Shown in pieces: positions 24,301 through 39,600 of a stretch of 64,000 nucleotides of DNA. A model generated the notes under the pieces. That model did no database searches, was not told the origin of the DNA, and saw only the letters and a list, made by a program, of their open reading frames with translations. How positions within the stretch are numbered: the first letter of the stretch is position 1; each line of letters begins with the position of its first letter. Origin of the DNA: Apostichopus japonicus (lineage: Eukaryota; Echinodermata; Holothuroidea; Aspidochirotida; Stichopodidae). Both the position numbers and the translations under genes were made by a program. The stretch spans positions 16,347,001 to 16,411,000 of the forward strand of contig NC_092566.1 of assembly GCF_037975245.1 (NCBI RefSeq), written 5' to 3'.

Positions 24301-27056
24301 ACTGTAACACGAGTTTCAATTAATCGATTAATGATCTTTTTGGTAACCTATAATAGCATCACACTTTGATAGTTGGCTTTGAAGTTATGACGAAATCTAA
24401 GATAGAGTCACGTCTCGCTCTTTTAAGTTTTCCGAAGCGTTTTAAATCGTGTTGTAACAAGACATAGTATCAACATTTGAAAACACCATGCGCATGTGTT
24501 ATATAATAAAAAATGGGAAATGGTATCTTGATAACTATATTATCAGTTTTGTGTATGTATGTTTATACAGTTTCACATTTTGCAGATGTGTTACATAACT
24601 GTAGAATCTGAACCTTGACAAGAACAATTTTATAGGTTACTATTCCCCATTATGATCACAGACTATAATGGCTGAAAGTGACTATGCCGGAGACTTGTTG
24701 TTTCCAATTTCTTGGGATAAGAGTCGGGTTAGAGCAGGGACCGGTCTTGATCAGCCTTCGAGAAAGGTCAGTCGTGCGTTGATTGGATGATGTTGGTGAG
24801 GCGGAAGGACATGGGGTTGTTTATTGCTGTTTTGCCCCTGTTGGATCTGTTTGGATCGAATTGAGTTCTTATAGTGACCATTCAGTCGTTACGGTTTGGT
24901 TCAGCTGATCGGATCAATAATCCATTTAGATACGTCAGACTATATGAAAAAGAAATGTTTTTATTTTGTCCAGGTCGTCGTGGCCTAATTGTTTCTTGGG
25001 GTTTTAACCAAAGATACTCATTGAATCTGGAATAGTTATTGTAAACTTCGACCTTGATTGTAAGGTTCAGTGTAAAATGTAAACACGGAAATGATATCGC
25101 TTACTAGTGTTATTGCCTGCGTTACCTGTCATTACTTGAGTAAATAAACCTCACGTGATACGTTACAACCACAAGGCTGCTCGTTAATCAGAAAGAAGAG
25201 ATAACTGACATTACCACAGGCAAATATAATAATATAACTATTCTGTAAATATAATTGTCCGTCATAAGAAGTTACAAATTAAAACCAGTCTTGTAAGCAA
25301 AGTCATAGAGAGCGCAAGGTAAGTTTGTATTTATGATACGAGGTTATTCTGTTAACAATTTGCTTTGAATTGAAATATCATCTTAGAAGTGTTTGAAACT
25401 TTCTGCTAATATTATATTTTACAGGGTGGTGCCTCGAATGCTGTCTATAAAAAGAAGTCGGGAAAACTATACTTGTTAGCACGCAGCGAAAGATACATCA
25501 AAGCGCGACAGTACTAACATACTAGTAAAAGCACTTGTTTCGATTTGTAAAAGCGTTTTCATAAAACAAAAATATACAGTCATGATCCGTTTCTGAGGAT
25601 CACGAAAAGTTTCCATTTGGAAACGAACTTTACACGGACGCTTGGGGTTAGGTAATGTTATGATATGTTATGTCATATTTATCCTGTCATACTATTGTGA
25701 CGATACTAGGGCAAACAGGTCACATTACAAGCAGTGTCGTAATTTAGTGTAAATGAGGATTGAGAACAAATAGTAGGCCTAACCAGTTAGATTGGTTTTA
25801 TGATTTTATTACAATCTTATTAAGTTACTTGCTACTGTGCCAGCTGCCGGAACTTGAACTAGATCAATGCTAAAGATAAATTGAAAACTGTTATCAGACA
25901 GCATTTTTTCTTTCCATTCAAGATCGTGATTTAATTTATTTATATATACGCCTATTTATATGAATTTCCTTTAGTAGAATCGGCCCAGTCTTGTGAACGA
26001 AGTTACTTCATAACGAACTTAATCTCGCGGCAGGAGTTTTGGAAGCATCAGCCAGGTCAAGATACAGCGAATTGCAGTGTCAGCCTCGTTATAACAGATT
26101 TACAATCAGGTTAAGCTTGTCGTCTTAATAACTCTGAAAGATTATTGTACGAAATATTATTTATTTCATGTATAATAGTAATGGTTGTCATCCAATGAAG
26201 ATAGAGTTGGCCGTGGAAGTCATAACGTATTGGCCATTATACGCGTTATGTTTACGTCAACGCGTAGGGCAATCAACCAATAAACACAATCGAAAATCGA
26301 TCATTACGCTTTTAAAGTTTGAAACCTATTACGTAAAGAGCCTTCCCTATACCGCATAGGTCGAACACAACTACGTTACGTTATACCAAAGAAAGCCCAA
26401 AGATACCGTTACAGATAACCTAACGTCAATGTATGCAAATGGTCAGTGCAAGTCTATGGCTAATATAACATTTTTTTCGAATCAACGCAATTCCCATTGG
26501 ATATATAACGAACGAATTAAAGCTGCAGGCTTCTGCGAGGCTTGACTCGACTTCATTTTTAGGCATTCTACATACAATCCGCGTGAACAACAAGGTCCAG
26601 GTCGTCCTACACGTAATGGATTCCGGATTCCAAGTCGTGATGCCTAATTTTCCATCAATCAAATTGGTGATTGCTATCGGCATTGGAGAATCACACGTAA
26701 AGGCCAATACTTTATGATCCACCACCAACCAAAAGAGTTTCACAGAGTTGAAAGTGAAATACGGATCAAATTGTGAAATGCTTTGATGACATTCAAGAAC
26801 GAAAATGCAAACCAAACTACAATCGAACTAACGAAGCAAAGTAATATTGTAATTCTTACCTATACTACTTCCGTGATATGTCAATTGCTTTATATCAATA
26901 GTATTAACAGGCAAACGAAGAACCACATTCTGCAAAATCAATTTTATACGTCACTTGATTGGAATTCTACAAACCTTAACGGTTGAATTGTCGCCAGCGT
27001 GTAATATCTATTAATGTTTCTAATTCCTTCTCTTAAAGAACCCAAATAACATTACC
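21392..27056. other. IVD 3' UTR and intergenic region
   Basis: An AATAAA overlaps the IVD stop codon (from 21387); other candidates are ATTAAA near 22076 and AATAAA at 22733-22738, so the 3' end cannot be fixed. No gene with recognisable domains follows. A splice-donor-like AGCGCAAG|GTAAGT at about 25311-25324 might end a non-coding 5' exon of the downstream GPCR gene; this is a guess. A 129-codon minus-strand frame at 26426-26815 is unclassified. Confidence 0.5.
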
Positions 27057-27129
27057 ATGATGCCCAGGATCTTCTTCCTACTAGTTGATTTGACATTCTA
27101 CTTTCTCGTCTATTGCAATGGACAATCAG
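27057..27129 (+). CDS. aGPCR exon 1: signal peptide
   Basis: MMPRIFFLLVDLTFYFLVYC followed by NGQS is a classic signal peptide with one basic residue, a long hydrophobic core and a small polar cleavage region. Two ATGs abut (27057 and 27060); the first is used here. The exon contributes 73 coding nucleotides and ends in phase 1. Confidence 0.85.
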
Positions 27130-30100
27130 GTAGGCCTATACTTTGTATTCGGTATAGTCAGCATATTAGAAGAAGAAGAAACGAGTAACTGTTTAATTTT
27201 ATCTGTATGATATTCTGTAAAATAGTAATCGCCACGTGTCTTATCCGAGTGAGAAAATTCTGATTTTAGAAACTCTGTTTCATGTATGATTTAGTCTCAT
27301 TTAATTTAATCATTCATTCTGAAAAGAACATAATAGAAAATATGTATAATAATTAAGTAATAACCCATCAGACAGAAGGACGTCGTAATTAGGCCAGACA
27401 GTACATGTATAACAGTAATATTAATACGGTAGCCTAACACTAACCTGAAAGCAACGTGAGCGTTCCTCGAAACTAATATTGTGGTTCTAATCGGTGAAAT
27501 GATGATAATCAAGCAAATGTGTAGGAATTATCAAACGTAATAATCACGTCTGTGGCAGGATACTAAACACCGTATTAAAGATAGCTTAATGACGTTAGCG
27601 AAAACTGCAACGGTTATGCCATTATTATGCTAATTGTAAATAGGTTGCTTTTTGGCGTATGTCAAGCACATTACCTTAATTTATGAAAGTTCATCAGTAT
27701 TTGCTCCTTATAGTTTGTTAATATCCCATTGTTGACCGTTTTGGAATGACTCGTCTGGATCGTGGTTCCCTTGTAGCGCTTTACATATGAAAGCCGTGTT
27801 ATACATAGATTACTTTTCAATTATTTTTGGAAAACGTACTAAAACGAATGAAAGAGATATTTTGTTGAAAGAGTTGACGAGTATATGCATACCATTTGCC
27901 GGAAGGTTGTCATTTAGGTATTTATGTACTGTTTACATTTTTACAGCCCGTTTTGATATGACTCTATTGGATCGTGGTCCTCTAAGGGCTGAAAGTGATG
28001 CCTCAGATAATAATGAGTACCAATGCTATCTTGGTAATCCGGACACCAGCAAAGATTCAATGAAGTCATACAGAGTAGGATGGACTAGAGATATTGCAAC
28101 TGAAAATCCAGAACCAGGTGATATGGAGTTTACCGATCAAGGGAATAAATGGAGTGTAGATTTGGATGTATCAAATAACAACGCATTTGGAGTCTTTGGA
28201 TGTAACGCTACTCGTGATGGCGAATGGGATCGAACAGAGATATCAACTGTGAGGATGGTGTCAAATGGTATGTACCGTGGTTAATTAAAATTCCAAGTCA
28301 AGATCTACAAATTAGATAAAGGATTGCTATTTATTTGTTTGACAAAAACAAAATTGTAATTATTATTTTTTCCAATTTATTAGCAAATCCATGATATTTT
28401 TTCGTTCATTGTTTCACGAAGAGTCAATATTGATCATAATAAGTTGCTTTATGAGGAATAAGGCGTCATTCGTTAAAGAAATAACATGGTTAATTTTATC
28501 TAATTAGATTGGCTTACTATATTACACGAGAGATTAGTGTCGACGTCCTTACATTTGAAAATGCTGGTCATATATAAAATAGTCTGTTATATAAGGACAT
28601 ATGGGGTTCATGTAGTTAACATGCACGACTGTTGTAAACCATAGCCATGTTCGCTGGGCTTTTCTTTACACAGTCGCTAATGGATATCATTCACGTACAA
28701 AGATTTATAATTCCGAATACACCGAAACTGTTAATCTGGTGAAAAATTCCCAAGTTTATTTAGTCTATGCATATACTTCAAATATAGTCTAGATATCCGT
28801 GACTGAAAACTACAATGGTTAGTAATGGTTAAAAAAACATCAGGTCGCGAAAACAAGCTTCATTCTCCAAAATAAGGAACAAAGTGTCATAAAAATTTAT
28901 GAATACATTAATGCTCTGATAACATCATAATGCTTATAATCCTTTATTATCATAATATACACAACTATGCATGCTTAAACTAGATATCATTATCTTTTCC
29001 AGTATTAAGGATTCAAAAACTTTTCCAATTAGAGATGGGATATGGTGTTAAACAACATCAGTGTAGCTGAACAGACCGTCATTCTTTCTTGATTGGCAAC
29101 TGAATGGAAAATATGTCTGCTAGTAGTTTGTAAATATATGCAAAGGCTCGTATCACATTCGAATTATGAATAAATTAATAACAACTGTTACCCGGATAGT
29201 TTCCTGATTAATTGTATAAGATTGCCAAGGAAGCTAGTAGCAGTATATATATTAGGATATTTAATTAATTATATTTTGATTATTGAAATATAATAGAGAA
29301 ATACGTTGGAATATATGCTTCCTTATTTCGTTATGGAAATGTTTCCCCTTTTTGAGTCAAATCGATCAATGGCTCATAAATCACCGAATATGTTTCCCCA
29401 AATTTACACGCCGTACAACGTACCCCTTGTGAAATAAATAGACACAAACATTATGCTTTTATTGTTGGTTGTCGACATTTGAATGATTTTTTTTGGTAGT
29501 TGATTATTGTTGCTTTTGCAATCCTTTTAGCCGATGTTGTGCCAACCGTACCGCTTTATACCCAGACTGTCAACGTTGGTGATTTGGATATAATTATACG
29601 AATGGAAATTCGAAATGGCAAAGACGTCGCAAACCTTAGATGGATTCATAATAACAAAATCATAACGGCAGCAGATGGAAAAGATACTTACGTCTTTAAT
29701 GATCCGATTGAAGAGAAAGATGCTGGTATATACGAGTGTTACATTGACGGAGAAAGAAATTTGGCAAAGCATGGTATACATTTACTAATTGTAAGAGGTA
29801 GGTAATAACCGCCGATGAACAGTTTCATTACATTACACTCTGGAGACGTACATATATATTGTAATCTTCACCTAATACCAATAAATCCGTAGATCTATTC
29901 TCTCTTACTCTAATTAGCACCAGAAATAAACTTTATCTCATATCGCGGTGCCTTAAAATAAAGCTACTCACATACTAACGTCAAGTTCATCGGCTAAAAG
30001 TCAGGACAAATACATGTTGCATCCGACATTAAACAACATGTCCAAACTGATATTAACGAATATATGGAATGGGTGAAGGGAACAATTGATAGTAATAATA

Positions 30101-32758
30101 GTAATAATACATGGTTTTAAAACAAGTTATATTATGAATAGTATATGGCAGATGCATATGTCTTCAGTGCGACGATATTAAAGCATGATTTAAGTTGATT
30201 ATTGATTGTTTACTGTGGAAATGATGTCCTCAGTAACGTAACATTTTGTCATCATACGTTTTGATTAAAGTCCTCAAAACAAAGGGAGTTTATCAATTTC
30301 TAATTGTTTTTGTTCAAAATGTTCTTTAGTTCAAACCTGGATTGACGTTGTAAAGTGTTGATGATCTTTGCATGGTGGCTATTCTGAACGCTCCAATGAG
30401 ACTGAACTAGTCATATGTTGCATTATTACATGACAGCAACCAAACCCCATATCTGTAAATGTTCTGACAACATTCATACACGACTCTTTGTTGATTAGGT
30501 CAAACTTACGTAAAGACGAACAGCGGAGTAGTTGATAATCGCATGTCATGAGCCTGTTACTATAGCTATAACCACTAGTTTTAAGTTGATTAGTTTGAAA
30601 ATAGTAAGACGTTGGACACACGGCTGTGATGGCACAAGGAACATATTGTTGAGACAAGTCTACACGCAAAATAGTTGAGCTGACTTTCGTCTTTAAATAC
30701 GTTAGATTTTTTTGTACTTGTGTTGACTTTTATTTACCATGTAATACTACACGTCCAAACAATTCAACAGCTTAAATAGTCCAGATTTGTATATATATAA
30801 AACAAGGAAGCAATAGTAATAATTCTAAATCTTTACAGAATAAGCAGTACAGCAATTAGTGATACAAAATGAACTAATTAAATGGCGGTGCTGGTGTCAG
30901 GAATGTTGCCGTTACCGAAAACACTATTAACATTCAAAACATAGTACTATTAATTAGGTTAAGCATGACACTGGAAATATATTTCAAGTAAATATAGTTA
31001 TCAGCATATAAACAAATCATGTTTAAGGCTTTCTGTCTGGTTTTACAGGTACTGTTACAAGTTTGTATCAAATAAGCGTTGTCTGATTTGGCGAAATCGT
31101 ACTTGGGTATAGTTGAGATTTTGCTTTATTATTTTATCTTCATCAGTCCTGGAAAATCTAGAATGTACAGTAAATTCTACGTTTCAGTTTTGTGTTCAAT
31201 TGGGAAGCTGGCTCCAAACTGAAGGCAGAAAAGCCCGTGACTCTTTTTTCAATCGGATGCGATTTAAATGTGTATTTGAAATTTGGGTTTTTATGTCTAT
31301 TTTACAGCTTGTCCAGCAAATCGATGGGGTCCTCCTGACTGCTTCGGCGTTTGTGATATCTGTTATAATGGAGGTGTTTGCGACGACTACAATGGAAAAT
31401 GTATGTGCCTGTCTGGATTTGGGGGAAACAACTGTGAGATAAGTGCGTAACAATTCCGAATGCACTTCATATTCATATAAGACAAATACGCTTTACAATC
31501 CGTTTACCAAAAATGTTAAGTTGTTCAAAAGTCAATTCAACTTATTAGGCAGATTACGAAGCAGTCGCGCCGTTTCATATCATGGATAGGCGAGATGTCA
31601 ACTAGTAAGTTAGGCCAATTATGTTCTTAAGAGTAAATATCACACCACCCAATTCTGTGGTGCAAGATTGATGAACTTGGCAGTAGGCTTCACAGTTATC
31701 ATACTGAATATTTACCTTTCTCTTTACTCGAAGTTGGTCGAAAAACAAACATCAGAAGTATAAATTACACACACTCCACGTACTTATATCACGTATCAAG
31801 GTGAGATCGATGCTAATAGACAGTTAAGACCGCGAAAAACGTCCACTTCTAAGTATCAAAGATTGCGACATACACGGACGACTCCAAAATTCCGTTCATT
31901 TTGCTTGAAAATTGAAATCATTGTATGACTTTGGAGAATATTAAAGTTGTTAGACGGGATGTCATTTAAAGTTGTAAGGTGTAATCAATTGGCTTTGTAA
32001 CAATAAACAGTTGCATTGTAATTATGGAATGGTACTTATCGTATCAGTGAAATATGAATTAAAACACCTTACATTTTAATGTGTTGTTTGTCGATGTAAG
32101 ATAATTTATACACGATTCGCTAATACGAATAAAACGAATACATTCCAACATTTGAGATCTCAGGAATGGAAACAGAATTTGTGACACATGTGCTTGTTTT
32201 TACTTGCTCTGTGAAAGTTTTAGACTTCGTGATAACGTGAGAATTTGTTTTCTGTTTATGTTAAATACAGCATTTACACATAATTTTTAACCGCTATCGG
32301 TTTTCATTGGGAATATAGCTGGTGAGTGAGTGAAAATCTCCGCTTCAATTGAGAGTATATAATAAATCATTGAGGAAAATCGCCATTTTCGTTAAGTACA
32401 GTACAATGAAAGAGTTTCAATTTCCATTGAACAATTTCCATTGGGCAATGTAAAACCTAGTTTACAGAAAATCATTTGTTTCATTTCAGTGTGTGGTTAT
32501 AACAGATTTGGACATGATTGTGGATTCCAATGTAGCTGGATAGAAGATGAAGCGATTAAGTGCAAATCAAACCTGTTTTGCCGACCACACCCGCTAGGTT
32601 GTACCTGTATTACGGGGTTTGAAGGACTTGATTGTATGGAAGGTTAAGTTCAGATATTTGCTCAATTTGTTTGCACATGACAAGTCCGTTATTCTATCTA
32701 TAACCAATATATCTATCTATCCACCCTTCATCCAGTAGATGCATAGAAGTATATATAC

Positions 32759-32792
<34 letters not shown>

Positions 32793-33565
32793 GAGAGTTG
32801 TGTGTATATATATATGTATAAATATATATATATATATATATATATACTTCTATGTATCTACTTCTATGTATTGTAAAGAAAATCCTAGTGTATTATGATT
32901 CTTAAGGACCCGTCGGAGGTTACGCAACTTTCACCATGTGACTTGAAACTTACATTACTTTCCTTAGATTGGTGAATTTTAGCTTTTCCAAGTAACGACT
33001 TCAGACTGTTAGGCTACCTGTAATGACAGCTGAGGGCTTAACAAACTGCTGTCAATATAACGACATGTTACTTGTTTTGCAACATGCGTTACTTAGCTCC
33101 TGAACTGCTTAGAATGCTTTCACGTCATTGTAGAAAAACACAGTTTGAGCTCAGCATGAGGCATAGGGGTATAAAGGCAGACTTAGGCTCCCATTGGGAG
33201 ACATTTTAAGACAACCAAACCATTTGAGCTGAAAGGGATAGAGAAGAACTATCACAATGAAAATTGACAAGAAACCCCCGGAGGAATTGCATTTAATCGG
33301 ATCTACAGACTTTATACATACAAAATAAATGCAGTAGTTAGGAATATGAAAGAAGTAAGCATTTCTACATAATAAGCCTAGGTTCTGCTTGCACAACATT
33401 TTGCTGTACTATATCTTCACTGTATAGTAACACGTGCACAAGGAAGGTTTATTCTTTTCGAATCGTCGTGTAACTTATTTATTATTACTATATTAGTTTT
33501 CGAACGTTTTATCAATTTTTACATCTTACTTGCTTTGGCGATTTTTCACGAACTGACCTTTCTAC

Positions 33566-33614
<49 letters not shown>

Positions 33615-36600
33615 CCTCTATATAAACCTCTATTAAATATATCTATAACAAAATATTAACTTGTAGTTGCGCAGAATGGCGAAATTATAATAAGCCAAAG
33701 GAAAGTCCGCAAGAAGGTGACAACCTTTACATTCCACATAGGCTGTTTTTAAGAAATATTTATACACGTAACTGATCATTCTTTTGTGTAACACGTTAAA
33801 CCTATTCGTTGAACCATCAAACGAACTTGACTTTAAGCAAGTCCAGTCCATTCCTGTCTAATCACATAATAACATTTACATCGCAGACTGTTCAACTGGA
33901 ACCTACGGTGCAAGCTGTCTGCAAACTTGCCACTGTGAATCGGGAGAATGCGACCAATTTACTGGTAGCTGCATTTTACCATCATGCGAATTCGGGTGGT
34001 CAGGAATCAACTGTCAAGGTAAATTGAACCATTTAAAAAGTAAAAGAAAATATGTATGTGATCGAGACAGTTTTGTTTAACTAACCAAACAGGAAGTGTT
34101 TGTGTACTTGGTTTGTCAATTTAACTAATTCAACCGACATATTATCCCATTGCAAGTAGCTTATTTCTTACCCTCCTTCCCTCGAAGCCCAAAAAATATT
34201 GTACTTTTCTTTTATATCAGTATTGGCATATTTATAAACAGTTATCTATATCGTGAATACATTAAGTATGTACTGTAGATGTACTTCCATGGCTCAAAAT
34301 GTTGTTCACTGACTGCATATGCCACTCAGAGCAAAGAGTGCGTAAACTTCGACAAGGAACTACGTTAACTATAGACGGGAGCGCTGCATTTCAACTTTGT
34401 TTGAACATATAATACCAATACATCACATTTTTGTAACAGAGTTGTCATTTCTACTTCCAAGACAACATTCGCTGTAATATTTGTGTTTCACCATTAGTTC
34501 CTCACATATGTCCAGTCGACTACTTTGGAGGTGATTGTACATTTAAATGTCGCTGCAAAGATAGTTGTGACAAATTATCTGGAGCATGCTCGACGGCAGA
34601 CTGCGATGCAGGTTACAAAATTTACGATGGGAGTTCCATTTGTACGGGTAACTCAATGTTTATATATCAAACATTTTCTTTGAAGCGTTTATAAGCGAAT
34701 AATATGAACGCAGCAAAATCGGTGGTTTATAGCTTAGTTAAAAGCAGGCCCTCATTTCGACTAATTTATTTGTAGGTTATGATTAATTTGTTCCATGTAG
34801 ACTATTAGGAATATTTCATGACTAACAGTGTTAAAACAGCCGATACTCGTAGCATCGAGCGGTTAAAACTAAAGGTATTTTCTCTGCTACGTACAGAGAA
34901 TAGTCGATCATTAAAGATGTATACATTGTGCATGATTTAAGCAGTTAAAGAAAATGATTAAAGATATTTACTACCGACTAGACATGTTTCCCTATGTAAA
35001 AATACTAGGCATACACGTATTTACGTTCTAACAAATCAAAAGACTTTGCCCACCTTCGCATACTTCGCGGTTACTGTTGCTGATAATTTCAATGAACGTT
35101 TCACTTACGTTTAAGATAGATCAATACTTGATGTTGGTGATGTAAACCGAATGAAAAATAATAGTAATAGTAATGTGTCATGTCACCAATGATTCCAAAA
35201 GTATACATATAAATGAAGCCGTTGCTTCTTTGACGTACACTGTTACAATGGATTTTTCACAGAGTGCCAAGGGCAAACGTTTGGTGAAAACTGTGCTGAA
35301 AACTGTCACTGTTACGAAAGTTACTGCAACAAGGTGACAGGATCTTGCAATGGAGGATGTGACAATGAGTGGGTGGACCTCTTCCCCCCTAACAACTGTC
35401 AAACTGGTAAGGAATTAAGTCAGTGGTCGCACATGATATTTGTACGTGAACGTGTTCAATGGTTTTATCAATGCTTCTCTCTTTACTCCTGTATAGACAG
35501 AGTTTTCTGCCATTTGTGATACTAAATCAACATCCTTTAAAGCAATATACGTTACAGATTGACTACAACTACATATCAGATTGTTCTCCAATTCATGGGT
35601 TGATCATTAGCCAAGTGTTATGAAATCCAGCAAATTCTGATGGCAATGAAATTGGCAATGCCATCCGCATGACGATTGGACTTTGTATATGTTGGGAAAT
35701 GATAGTGAAGTTCGCTATCATTTCAAGTGTAATGAATGTAATTGCTAAGAAACCACTTTGAATAATACTGATAATCAGAAAGTTAAACCACGGATCGTTA
35801 TATCGATAAGTCGTTACAGTACGTATATATGTATAGAACCGGTTTCACGTGTATCAAACATGGGATTTGACACCTGTTGTTTGCATTCATTGCTATAGTA
35901 TTGTCCATAGCAGTTTAATTTCAATGCGTCCGAAACAGGTTGTATTACTTCTCGGCTTTTTATTAGTGACGTCGGCATCCATGCTTAATAGGGTGTATTT
36001 AAATTAAAGTCATGATGATAATAAGAGTCGTGTCTTGAGAATCGTAACAGAGACTTATAAGGTAGAATACTTATTATCCACCATCCTGATCATTTTTAAC
36101 GTTGTGCAATATAAAATGTGTATGCTGAATAGCTGACTCTACATCTTTTGTGTGAAATGAATGACGGTGTCCCCTAGTTTATTTGTTCACAGGCCTTGTC
36201 GACGCTACGTTCACTAAAGTAAACCCAGGCGTTGCGGTACCAGTTCACTGTACAGCTATTGAAGGTCCCGGGGGAGATTTGGATACACTAGATTTGGTTC
36301 TCTCATGGCACCCTATCGGTCTCCAGAATGAGGACATTAAGTACAATGGTACTATGGAGGATACAAATGTAAAGATTAACACCTTCATAGTGGATAACGT
36401 GCTTGAAGGACACTGGCTATTCTGTCAGTTGAGAGCCAGGGGCACCATGGTTGCAGTGCTTGATGTTACCATTGAATTTTATGGTGAATACTTTTCCACT
36501 TAATATATTTTGTTACACTGTATATTTGATACAAACAGTTAACGGAAAAAAGGGCGTAAGAGCGTACACACTGCATTCATAGTGACGAAGCAACATTTTG

Positions 36601-39600
36601 TGGTATGTTGCTTCAATCTTTAAATTTTGGTTATTCGTTAACGTAATGCGATGAAATGTTCATCAGGGAGATCGTTTTTTGCTTCAAAAGACCTCGGCAA
36701 GCAAAGAATGCATGTATGCTTTTATAGCAAGTGACCCAACAACATTTTACGTGGTATTAACAGGGGTTACATCCAATGGTTTCATCAGTATGGCAGTGCA
36801 AGGGCGTAGGAACCGGGGGGGGGGGGGGGGGGCTGGGGGGGGGGGGGCGCCAGCCCCCCCCCCCGTGAAAAATATGGGGGGGGGCGGAAGTATCATTCCG
36901 CCCCCCCCCCCCCCCCCCCCGCTCCGCAAGTCAGAAAACCCCTTTTTCATTTCCAAATGAGAAAAAAATCACATTTGGAGCACCAAATTGCATTTAAGGC
37001 CAGGTGAAAATGCAAAATTCTTTACAAAATGGAGTGGGAGTTGAAGTGTGCTATTTTGCACCAAATTGCATCTGAGGCCACCTGGAAATGCAAAAAAATT
37101 CCAAAGGGGAGGGGGGCACCCCCTCCCCTAAACCCCTCCCCCAGGCCGGCCATCAGTCTTCAGCCCCCCCACTCAAAAGTACCTTCCTACGCCACTGTGG
37201 CAGTGCTTTAACGAGAAGTAAGATGAGCATTTACGACATGAATGTACTTTCACTGAAATATGAGGAGAAAGAAACTCGACTAGATTTAAAGCATCCTTTT
37301 TTATATTTCTTGCAAAAAGCTTTGCCATGTGATCACCAGGCTCCAGCAGGTGAAATGGTGGAGCGAGATCCACAAGGCTCAGGTCCCTTCCAAGATGGCA
37401 CCATAGTTGTTTACACATGTCCTGATGGATATAACTTGGTTGGAGACACGACAGCAGTGTGCCAGAACGGAAAATGGACCGTTGAGGAAGAACCCACTTG
37501 TGAAGGTATATTTCAAACTACACGGCAACGTCATTCATATCACAACAAATACATTTGTGTGATATGTTTGTTAAAGGACGCTATAGCATGACTTTTTCAA
37601 AATGATGATAGTGATGAAAATGTATAACCATTAAAACATATGTAACCATTCAAAATAATACATTTCAATACCATCAAAACGATCGAGGCATATGAAGTGT
37701 TTTGAGACCATGTGAATACTTAACAGTATCCAATGACGTCGGTTATTTGACTTTAATAGAAATAATGTTGGTGCAATATGTGGTTAGCCTCAAATCTTTC
37801 TTGGTTACACTGCATCGACCCGAAAAAAAACCAGCAACTGTTTCAATAGAATGCTATAAACATTTGTCTAATGTGGACGTTTGATTGACTAAACGCCGTC
37901 CGACCTTTGGAACCACGTTGAGCAGAACAGTTCGTTTTATTACATTAAACCCAGTGGCGGAGCTAGGGGTATTGGTCAGGGGGTGGGGGCGAGAATGGTC
38001 TGTAGGGGCGCTTCGACACTATCTAAGCAGAGCGCCACCACAGGTTGGCGCGGAGCAAACATACATTTTTTGAGTAAAGATACTCCCTAGATCGCCGGAA
38101 ATGACCCTTTCCGGGCCTTGCTAATTTGCAGATAAACGAAGAATAAATAGGTGTCATCGCCATTTTGTCAGAAAATTACACCAAAAAAATGTGACAAATG
38201 TCAATAGGTATTTGAGAGCGCAATAAAAAAAGTCAATAATCGCGAATAAGTAAAACGTGGTAAAAAGCTGAAAAGGGCGCCAGCAGTACATTTGAGTCTG
38301 TCAGGGGGGGCATCCGCCCCCTCTGACTGTATGGACGCTCCGCCACTGATTAAACCCACATCTTATATCCCAACAACGGGATATTTATCGATCGGGTCAA
38401 TGTTGGTTCAGCATTTTCATCCTGGTTGGGGATACTTAACATTAGACCATTGTAGAAACAATGTAATTATCCCAACAATTGGTTATGTAATATTGAACCA
38501 ACATTACACATTTTCCGTGTATCTCAACTGCTGGATAATACACGTATTTAATCATGTAGTACAACTTCCAGGTATTACTCAACTATCCCCAACCTTCCTT
38601 TCTTCTCCGCAGTCGATCGCACTGTACGCCGATGTGTTGTTGCACACCTGACATCAGATCCAGAATCTGCTCTAGAATATACTGTTCGTTTCATGGACCA
38701 TGGCATCGCAAATAACACTCAATTGTGGGCTAAGGACCCATACGGAATGAAATATGGTCCATTTTCAGGAGGAATCCTGAATACGTTTTCGTATAGAGCG
38801 CCTGCGTATTTTATTAATATATTCAAACGGCCCTCATTGGAATTCTTAAGTGAAGCGGATGTTTATTTGTATTTGTCGATACAGAACAACAATCAAATAT
38901 TGTGTTATCCTACTGAACACATCGGCACAGACTACATACTGGTAACATTCACACACAATACGACCACGTTTCTTATCACAGCCTCTGTTTCAAACACCGA
39001 GGTTGCTATTCTGTTTAACGAGGACTACTATTTCAATGGAAAAACCTACAGTTTGAATTACCCTTTAAGATTTACTCTTAATGATTTAGAAACTGCCGTG
39101 GTGCAGACTCCCTTTGATGCAACTGGTACTTTTGTTAAATCATCAAATCCCGTTGCAGTTATGATGGACCTTCGATCAAACGAACCCTCCGCATCTTCTT
39201 CTTCGTTATTTTACCTTCCTCCTGTGAGTGAATGGGGCTATAATTTTTCTTTCACAATTTCCCCTGATAATCTGTTTTCATTCAGAATAATAGCTGCTTA
39301 CGATGCAACCGTTATTAAGATGGATCCAAGTATGCAGCTTTGTGGCCAAGTGGTTGAAACATTTATTCTTGAGGCCTGGGAGATACGTGATTTTAATGAT
39401 TTTATGAACTGTTTCATTTTTGTATCATCATCAAAACCTACCATAGTCCTCTTAAATGAATATTCTTCCCCAACATCTTGCCACAATATTGTGGTACCGT
39501 CAACAGATAGAGCAATACAAAGGATTCCGGTATTTATAAAGGAAAAAATAATGCAACCTAACATTAGAGTCTGGATCTCAAACGAGGACTATCACAGTAT

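Noticed and set aside
36679..36960. Glycine/proline-rich frames on both strands
   Set aside because: They are translations of the G- and C-runs of the hAT-like MITE at 36799-37197, not a gene.
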